A stretch of 64,000 bases of DNA from Malachius bipustulatus. Lineage: Eukaryota; Arthropoda; Insecta; Coleoptera; Melyridae. The notes below the pieces were generated by a model that searched no databases, was not told the origin of the DNA, and saw only the letters and a program-made list of their open reading frames with translations. Both the position numbers and the translations under genes were made by a program. Shown here in pieces: positions 56,454 to 64,000 of the stretch (position 1 is the stretch's first letter; each line of letters opens with the position of its first letter). The DNA lies in NCBI GenBank assembly GCA_910589415.1, contig OU342630.1, positions 18,633,867-18,697,866 on the forward strand, written 5' to 3'.

Positions 56454-58272
56454 TTCAATAAACGGATTCCTGTGATTGATATGATTTTTTATTTTATCAA
56501 TTTATTTCATAGATTCTGGGTTAATTTGATTATTAATTGACAAATATGACACACGTAAAGATATAGTAATAATAGTTTAATAATGGTAATATTTATCCAT
56601 GGTTTGAAACATTACAAACATGTATTTAGAAAGTCGTAGGAAAAATTGGGATTTTTCTTCCGGAACTCCTATCGTTACATCATAAAATCACAGTACATAA
56701 TCAGTTATGATAGGAAAAAGTATCAAAACGTATTGTGAAGGGGGATTCAAAAATACTTTAAACAATACAAAAATAAAAAAAGGCATAAAAAATTTGAAAG
56801 TTTTTACATTTTACTGTTCTGGTTTTACAACAGTCTTACTTTTAGAGAAATAATTAAAATTTCGACAAATTGGCAACTTTCAAAATGCTAGTATTTTTTT
56901 CTCAGTTTTTCTTGGAAACAGGTTTTTTATCGGGATAGACAAAGAGGACCTTTTCCGAATATTTATTCATGTTCTTCTATTGTGCATCTTCAAAATTCAG
57001 AAAAAAATATTACGAAAAAAGTTATAGGCCTTTTTTGAAGGTCAAGGACAGTTAAGGCCTCTTGATTTCGAGGGATTCAAGTCTAATTTGGACCAAGGAT
57101 GCAAAGCAACATCAGTGGCAAGTGTGTCAAATTTAAGAAAAATCCGTACACTAAAAAAAATTATAAAACAATATTGATTTAAAAAAATCAACTTTGAAGG
57201 GTATAACTTTCTTATTTTTGAGTTTTCGAAAAAAAAATTATAGGGACTTTTGGCAATATTTTATCAAGTAGAATCATCCCCTAAATTTTTTGCGCATAAT
57301 TTCGGGACAGCCTTTACACATAAATATGAAAAAAAAATATTTAAAAAAATTATTAAAAATTATTATTATTATTTTTTTATATCTACTATTTTCTATTTTA
57401 TTTTGTTAGCCGTTGGTTGCTAACTCCGTTATTATTGATGCTACGAAGTCGGTTAAAGTGGCAAAAGTGAAGAAATTTTGCGGCTTATTACAGTAGCGAA
57501 AACAGAAAAACAATATAAAGTCACCTGCGTGATATATTCCAAAAAAACGTAATTTATGAAATGGGAAGAAATGGCAAAATAGTATTACATTTCCATATTG
57601 TCTGGAGAAAATCGAATTAAAAAGGCCTAAACGTTTTGCGTTTACAGTGAGTACCTAGTTTATGAATTAAAATCAAATTAAAATTGACATTTTTCGAAAT
57701 TCAAAGCCATTTTTTCAACGACACTCGAAATATCGTAAGACTGATGTAAAAATGATGTTTTTGAAATGTTTATTTGTGTCTTGCCTAATAAGGCAGGTGA
57801 TGATGCAACTTCAAACCCTTGTATGAAAAGGTGTTCAAAAACTTAGCAGATTTATGCATAGTCTATTCACTAACACGTCAAAGTGTCTTGTTAGGTGATC
57901 ATGTAAATCAGAACCCACAGAATATTCGGGCACTCTTTCTGCTATATTATACAATATAGGATCCGATAAATATTAAAACTGCAGAGAAAATACATAATCT
58001 TATTAGATATTAACAGCGGCCTAAAAGAATTCCAAATAAAAGACCAAAACTCTGCGTGCCAAAAATAATCCTGATTACTTTTTTTGAAATGTAAATTCTC
58101 TATTTTTTTATTGTATTTTCATCATAAACCAGGGTATATTGAACGTCTAAGATAGTGTTAAAATTGATAAGTAATAACATAAATTTTGTGTACCTAGATA
58201 TTTCTTTTAAAAAGAGACCTCACATGACCCCTTTGACTCTATAAAATGTTAAGTTACTGCAACGTCATTTAT
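56454..58272. other. Gene-free stretch including one arm of a distant inverted repeat
   Basis: No gene recognised. Sequence at about 56,880-57,260 is a diverged inverted copy of 63,560-63,930. Confidence 0.5.
56880..57260. repeat. Dispersed repeat, inverted relative to 63,560-63,930
   Basis: Shared blocks include AAAGTTATAGGCCTTTTTTG, GGTCAAGGACAGTTAAGGC and TCTAATTTGGACCAAGG. They may be two copies of one family or ends of a 7-kb unit; the sequence does not decide. Confidence 0.6.
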
Positions 58273-59053
58273 GAACTTTTCGACTGTCCAGTTATATTAT
58301 GATATTAGGAATTATTTGGGTTTGCAGTCATTAAAGAACACTCTTTTTTCTACGTCAAAAGCTTTCGAATTAATTTTAATTCTTCTTCAGGACTATCTAT
58401 AATATGATTAACAATATTAAATTTAGTATATAGGTGTTACAAAGATGGAAATTAATTATATACTTACAGAATTTGAGATTAAAATTTAAAGTTTGTAAAA
58501 ATTGTTAACCATAGGACTATTCTTGCATACATTTACAGCAACTAACGCCAACAAAGATAAAATTACATAGGTACTAATGAAGTTCAATTTCCAATTCAGG
58601 CCAAAATGATAAAAAAAATTTTTTAAGTTTTTTCTAATCTATTAATTAAAATCTAATAATTAAAAATTAATTTTTAAAAAAATTTATTATTTATATGTCA
58701 ATCATTTAGATTAGAAAAAACTTTAAAATTTTTTTTTATCATTTCGGCCTGAATTGGAAATTGAACTTCATTAGTACCTATGTAATTTTATCTTTGTTGG
58801 CGTTAGTTGCTGTAAATGTATGCAAGAATAGTCCTATGGTTAACAATTTTTACAAACTTTAAATTTTAATCTCAAATTCTGTAAGTATATAATTTCCATC
58901 TTTGTAACACCTATATACTAACTTTAATATTGTTAATCATATTATAGATAGTCCTGAAGAAGAATTAAAATTAATTCGAAAGCTTGACGTAGAAAAAAGA
59001 GTGTTCTTTAATTTAATTGACTGCAAACCCAAATAATTCCTAATATCATAAAA
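58273..59053. mobile_element. Foldback element B
   Basis: Two near-perfect inverted arms of about 355 bp (58,297-58,650 and 58,700-59,052) with a short AT-rich centre. It is homologous to foldback A. The left end has the extra stub ending GACTGTCCAGTTATA. The direct repeat TCATTTAT (58,265-58,272 and 59,054-59,061) may be its target duplication. Each arm holds the CTGAAGAAG...CGAAAGCTTG core. Non-coding. Confidence 0.75.
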
Positions 59054-59689
59054 TCATTTATACATAATTGCCTTTGCCTATGCTAGCAAACTAAAAAAAG
59101 GTATCTCTTTGCCTTTCGTTTTTCTTGTATGATTTTCACACCCGCACTTAGCGCACAACAAACCATGTTTGCCGTCAGACAGTCAGGTACTAAAATCAAA
59201 TTAACTAATTAATTATTATGTAATTAATTAAACAAATAATCACATATCTACAAACGTCGAAATAAGCTATTAAATTGTGACTTTTAGTCATTATTACAGC
59301 CGATTCGCATATAGCTATCACCATACTGACGACGTCACCGGGTGCGCGCTGACATACCTTGTTTATTTGTATCATGATAAAACTTATGCTATTTAATGTA
59401 GTTTTTGTATCAAACTTTTATCTCATTCGGCTCAGAATTTAAAGGGAAAAAACTATTACTTCCTCACTGACATAGGTACAGACTGTCAAAATTAAAAAAA
59501 AAATAATTTTTTTGTAGATCACTAAAATAACTAAGAAAGGAGGTCTCACATGAACAGTCGTCAAGAACTTCAATGTTTCTTTGACAAAAAGTTATACCGT
59601 TCAATTCCACAGCCGAGCAATTTTGGGGGACGTAAAGAACGCTTTTTGACAGCCAGCTAGCTCAGAATAGCTATCTATGATATTAGTGT

Positions 59690-59815
59690 TAAAAGTGAAG
59701 TTTTATTTTGTGAGTACAAAGGTTTGTGAAATGAGCGGAGCGTAGCGGAGCTAATTTTACAAATTCACGAACAAAGTAAAATCACTTTTAGGACGAATAT
59801 CATAAAATGGTTTTT
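59690..59815. repeat. Palindromic element with CpG-containing loop
   Basis: Arms with AAAAGTGAAGTTTTATTTTG and its diverged complement surround GAGCGGAGCGTAGCGGAGC. Confidence 0.65.
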
Positions 59816-60492
59816 GTAAAACTGCTCTATTTTGATAATAAAATTGATGAATTTAGAATGACACTGAACTTCAAATTGCATTTTAAAATATTCAGATAAG
59901 TACAAGTGTACTATGCATAGCAACCGTTGCCGACGCTATGGTTACATACTAACAAATAATAATAATAATAATAATAATAATGGAGTTTTTTCTGCGACGG
60001 GCTAAAAGTTTGACCTTTTTACCCCGTTGACAGGTAGAAAAATGCCTCATTATATGAGCTGCATCTTATCGGGGAAAAAAATGAATTAGCAGGGAAATAA
60101 ATGAGTACTTATTTCCCCGAAATGGCGGCTTAGGTGTAGCTACTATTAACACTCAGATATCATTAAATTTATATCAAATATACGTAAAGGAAAGTTACCT
60201 TATTATCCAAATGGCAATTTTTAAGGGAATTTTCATAACAATCACTATCCATATTAATAAATTCACTCATTGAGACCTTACAAGAATCTTTGCAAAACTA
60301 TCTAAAATTTTAATTAAATTATGACGTTTATCGAATTAAATCGTTTCGTTACCAGGCAACGTCGATTACGATAAAAGACAGTTTGAAAATCCAAGTTTAA
60401 CATAAATCATTTTTCCGACATAATTTTCAGTTATCTAACTACGTTTTTCGACATTCTAATACTGATATTTCTTCTTGCAGAAAAAAATTGTA

Positions 60493-60600
60493 TATTACAC
60501 ACAGGAAAAAAGTGCGATGTTAGCTCGCGATGTGTTTGTCCCCTCCGCTAAACGCGTCGGGGACGAAATCACATCTCGAGCTAAAATCTATCACTTTTTT
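60493..60600. repeat. Palindromic element with CpG-rich loop
   Basis: Arms with AAAAAAGTGCGATGTTAGCT and its diverged complement surround CCCCTCCGCTAAACGCGTCG. Confidence 0.7.
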
Positions 60601-60911
60601 CTCTTGTATAACTATTATTTAACCATTCAAATATTTCAAATAATACAATACAATAATCATATACAAAATAAACTTTCAATATGTAATGCAGACATAATAA
60701 ATATACCAAATGTGAAAAACATCTGCTTCGGAAACTGCGTAAGTTTAAAAACTTGTCTGAAGTTTCCGTGCAGTTATATGTTACCTATTATACTATTTTA
60801 GCACTCCTGATTAACAGATTAACAGGTATATATCTCATGTATTGGAAAACAAAGGAAAGAAAAACAACAAAAACAATACACGAAATTCACAGACATGAAT
60901 AGAATCAAAAA

Positions 60912-61925
60912 AAATTCTATCTTATTAACTTGGGTCTATTTTCTAACATCCACATAGTGATTTTCTTCGCTGCATTTTTATGCTTTAAGCTGTTTTTCAG
61001 TGTAACTGACAAAGTGTTATAAGTTTTATGTCCTATGAAGTAGTATGATTTCTGTCCTATAGTCTTTCTAACAGTGGGCTACCCTATATTATCCCCACTG
61101 TTCTCTCTAGTTCCATATTTATGTTGTGTTGCAGCCTGAAGCAAATCATTTCTGGCAAGGTAAATGACTGAAACTTTATAAAAAATTTCTCGTACGGTTA
61201 AAACTTTGCACCTCTGAAACAGCTCATCCGTTGGACACAGTGTACTTAACCCATAAATAATTTTTAGTATTCTCTTCTGTACTACTTCATCGTGATGGCA
61301 TATGCACCTCCCCATGCTACTATCCCATACAACAACAATGACTGCACCAAGGAATAATAAAGGACCAAGTTTTCATCTAAACTAAGAATATTTTTGTCTG
61401 TCGAAAAAGATATGACAGCGACCTGATTTTTCTTACTAATGCCCGTATTCACAAACGATAATTTCTAAAATAATTACGTAATCAATTATCCTCATCTCAT
61501 TCTATTGCAAAAAAACTGCATATCTCCATCTCACTCATTTAAATAATTACGTAATTATTTAGGAAATTATCGTTTGTGAATACGGGCATAACTCCTTTAT
61601 TATGTAGATCCCATTTTAGGTATCTGTCAAATATGACTCCCAAATATTTTGTATTATTAGCCCTGTCTATGGTCCATTGTATCTGTCTATGAGGTAGATT
61701 AATTTTTATATTTTGATTTTTGGGCATTCCCAAGATATTATTTGCAAATAGGAGATATATTGTTTTTATAAGATTCACAGATAATAGGTTTTTGTCAAAC
61801 CACTCCATAACTCTCCGCATATCAGCTATCATGTTTACCTCTAATTCATTCATAGTTTCAGCTTCTACGAATAGCACTGTGTCATCAGCATATGATATCA
61901 GAGTGCCATTATTCTTAATTTTTAG
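60912..61925 (-). pseudogene. LINE RT C-terminal fragment, split by a MITE
   Basis: On the minus strand the frame enters at ISYADDTVLFVEAETMNELE (about 61,895) and runs through INRQ-type thumb sequence and TKYLGVIFDRYLKWDLHNKG to 61,589. The 149-bp MITE (61,440-61,588) interrupts. The reading resumes as ISKKNQVAVISFSTDKN and LLLYGIVAWGGA, then after a frame change VVQKRILKIIYGL, and ends with KSYYFIGHKTYNTLS and ENRPKLIR before a stop near 60,912. The family differs from the LINEs at 1.7 kb and 42 kb. The 5' part is lost at the TA microsatellite near 61,935. Confidence 0.8.
61440..61588. mobile_element. PIF/Harbinger-type MITE with TAA duplication
   Basis: 149 bp with inverted repeats starting TGCCCGTATTCACAAACGAT. 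TAA flanks both ends (61,437-61,439 and 61,589-61,591), the 3-bp target type of PIF/Harbinger. It interrupts an RT reading frame, which confirms insertion. Confidence 0.85.
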
Positions 61926-61953
61926 AAGGCCATCTATATATATATATATATAT

Positions 61954-62401
61954 AAAGAGCAGTGGTTATTGGGTGCTGAGTCAATAAAAAGGCCAAAGTT
62001 ACATCAACTGTGTATTTCTATGTTGCAAGCTTTCGGAGGAAACTGCCCCCCTTCATCAGGCTAGAAACAGTTCAGTTGTGGCACATGAGTTGTTGTATAA
62101 TTGAAGAATGTAATATTGGGTGTCATTATAAAATGGATTAGAATTTAATTTAAAATAAGATGTTACATTATCAGACCACCCTTGTGTTAAAACTCGTCAA
62201 AATGGCGTGTTGTTATCGCCGGACCATGCCTTCAGGACGACTGATTCTTCAATTATACAACAACTCATGTGCCACAACTGAACTGTTTCTAGCCTGATGA
62301 AGGGGGGCAGTTTCCTCCGAAAGCTTGCAACATAGAAATACACAGTTGATGTAACTTTGGCCTTTTTATTGACTCAGCACCCAATATAACCACTGCTCTT
62401 T
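61954..62401. mobile_element. Foldback element C with hammerhead-like core
   Basis: Arms 61,954-62,109 and 62,244-62,401 are near-perfect inverted copies beginning AAAGAGCAGTGGTTAT, with a 134-bp centre. Each arm carries CCTGATGAAGGGGGGCAG then TCCTCCGAAAGCTTGC. It is bordered by a (TA)n run on the left. Non-coding. Confidence 0.8.
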
Positions 62402-62436
62402 GTCTAACTAGTCGAGTCACGACTATCTGGTATCAA

Positions 62437-62437
<1 letters not shown>

Positions 62438-62473
<36 letters not shown>
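62438..62473. repeat. (TA)n microsatellite
   Basis: About 18 TA units just right of foldback C. A shorter TA run (about 61,933-61,953) lies just left of it. Confidence 0.9.
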
Positions 62474-62478
<5 letters not shown>

Positions 62479-62879
62479 TCCTGCTAACATTATTGACTCC
62501 GTCCACTTCCCTTTTACATTGATTATTACGTCCATCGCGTTATTGCGTCCGTATACCGGACGCAGTAAAGTCACCCCTGTTTTTGGAGCTCCTAAGACAG
62601 CTTCCAGAAAAATACGGTTAGATTTAGAGGCCAAATTTTAAGCCTGTACCAAAGTTTTTAAAAGCATTGCTCCATCTAGTGTCATTCTTAAGATATTTCA
62701 AGATTTAAAATTTTTTGATGGTCTCAATAATGATACGACCATGTAAAAAGTGTATAATTTTAGTTCAGCAGAATTCCACCAGGGGCATGAAATAAATATA
62801 CGTTTGCGTATATCACATGGACAATTAGCGAACAATAGTGCTTCCTCCAACTGGCAACGTCGCTATCTATTTTTAGAAC
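62474..62879. other. Gene-free stretch
   Basis: No gene recognised. Confidence 0.45.
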
Positions 62880-63140
62880 AGCAGGTGCACGTAATACACA
62901 CGGTCGAGTTTTATGGCCCGCTAGGTCCATGACCTAAATTCGTTGGATTATTTCTTATGGGAACTCCTTAAAAATCAAGAGTATGATGTGCCCACTCTCA
63001 GTTTAGCGAAGTTGCAAGAACTCACCATACAAAAATTATAATCCGTGTATAGCCATATCAGCAATCCAAAGATCATTGCTCAAATTGATTTTAAAACCAG
63101 AATATGTATTAAGAAAATGCAGGTCGTTTTGAAAATATCC
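62880..63140 (+). pseudogene. Tc1/mariner-type transposase C-terminal tail
   Basis: A WPAR-like segment (62,913-62,922) leads to DLNSLDYFLWELLKNQ and YDVPTLSLAKLQEL, then a stop near 63,040. The tail fits the end of the same broad transposase group as the gene at 9157-10,101 (compare PMDYFLWGTLK). Only the third catalytic Asp region remains. Confidence 0.55.
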
Positions 63141-64000
63141 TGTACCTACCTATTAATGTCAATTTTCCACTTTTTGTATTTTTTCTTTATTAACTATTTT
63201 ATTTGTTAAATAATAGGTAGTTAGTAATTTGTTAGATGGTTTGTTGGATAATTTTTGCTTCCTTTCAATAATGTGTAAAATGCTCCTTTAACACATGTGA
63301 AATACTGGTGGCAAGTGGCATATCGCTGAGAAGGAAAGTGAATTCTACTTTTTAAAAATGTCAAAATCGAATATGGCCGGCCATTTGAAAAAAAAAGTTG
63401 ACTGTCCTAACTTGAATCTAGGTGGCCTAGAAAATTATTTCTACTTCATTCGATCCATGAGAACTATAAATACAAAAATTGAAAGTTTCACGAAATTATC
63501 TCTACAGGATGTCCCGAAATCATACGTAAGAATTCAAGAAGGTTATTCTACTTGAAAAATTATTGGCAAAACTATCTTTAACTTTTTTTTCGAAAACTCA
63601 CAAATAAGAAAGTTATAGGCATTCAAAATTTATTTTTTTAAATCAATATTTTTTTATTACACTTTTTCTAGTGTACAGATTTTCTTCAAATTAGGCACAC
63701 TTGTCACTGATAAACCTTGGTCTAAATTAGACTCAAATTCCTCAAAGCCAAACAGCCTTAACTGCCTTTGACCTTCAAAAAAGGCCTATAACTTTGTCCT
63801 AAATATTTTTTTCTCAATTTTGATGATGTGAAATTAAAGAACATGAAAAAATATTCGGAGAAGGACCTCCTGTTCTATCACGATAAAATGAACAGTTTCC
63901 GAGAAAAACCGTATAATGGTTTTTCGTAGTTTTTCAAGGTTTATTTGCTTTTGACAGATAATGCTAAAAATTATAATTGTCAATAACTGATTGTTCAAAA
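63141..64000. other. Gene-free end of the window with an inverted repeat copy
   Basis: No gene recognised. 63,560-63,930 is the inverted, diverged partner of 56,880-57,260. Confidence 0.5.

Larger units (their letters stand above)
59062..60911. other. Gene-free stretch with palindromic repeats
   Basis: No gene recognised. Holds palindromes at 59,690-59,815 and 60,493-60,600 and an (AAT)n microsatellite near 59,954-59,983. Confidence 0.5.

Overview
The window looks like nuclear DNA from an insect. It is AT-rich and most of it is mobile elements, many inserted inside one another. A small gene with a signal peptide and AAPLV/histidine-rich repeats looks like an insect cuticle protein. The retroelements (BEL/Pao, CR1/Jockey-like LINEs, an REL-type LINE) and many TA-flanked MITEs fit an arthropod. 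Two short interstitial tracts of CCTGA, the complement of the TCAGG telomere motif of many beetles, weakly suggest Coleoptera. The order cannot be fixed from this sequence. No rRNA, CRISPR array or bacterial gene was seen.

Layout. 1-4.6 kb: a TA-flanked inverted-repeat element inside a Harbinger-type MITE, then a frameshifted LINE on the minus strand. 8.3-11.6 kb: a foldback unit bounded by 12-bp direct repeats, containing a Tc1/mariner element with ~455-bp inverted repeats, which itself holds a tRNA-derived SINE. 11.6-15.0 kb: an apparently complete 3.4-kb transposon with 33-bp inverted repeats, a 6-bp candidate target duplication, clustered subterminal repeats and an intact 777-codon gene from a family I know only as uncharacterised arthropod proteins. 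15-31 kb: retroelement remnants (two RT C-terminal pieces, a PHD-finger gag-like ORF1, a second LINE copy split by a hAT-type MITE), several MITEs and one or two possible solo LTRs. 32.5-32.9 kb: the cuticle-type gene, the only convincing host protein gene. 34-40.4 kb: a very young BEL/Pao element, whose LTRs differ at two places, inserted into the centre of a palindromic MITE. Its integrase core is deleted. 42-46 kb: two LINE fragments and a tRNA-Gln(UUG) gene. 47.8-51 kb: a 3.2-kb inverted-repeat unit with relics of a Cys-rich protein and possibly of a Crypton-like tyrosine recombinase. 51-53.4 kb: an REL-type LINE split by an internally deleted LINE with a 13-bp target duplication. 56-64 kb: palindromic and foldback elements, an RT fragment split by a 149-bp MITE, and a transposase tail.

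How the parts relate. The insertions give relative dates: SINE inside mariner inside foldback; BEL inside MITE; hAT inside LINE; MITE inside LINE; LINE inside LINE. Several MITE families share CARGGTG-like ends beside TA with the mariner element, which suggests a common transposase lineage. Two foldback families with otherwise different sequence share a hammerhead-like core. The best candidates for something undescribed are the 11,597-14,995 transposon, the foldbacks with the ribozyme-like core, and the 47.8-51.0 kb unit.
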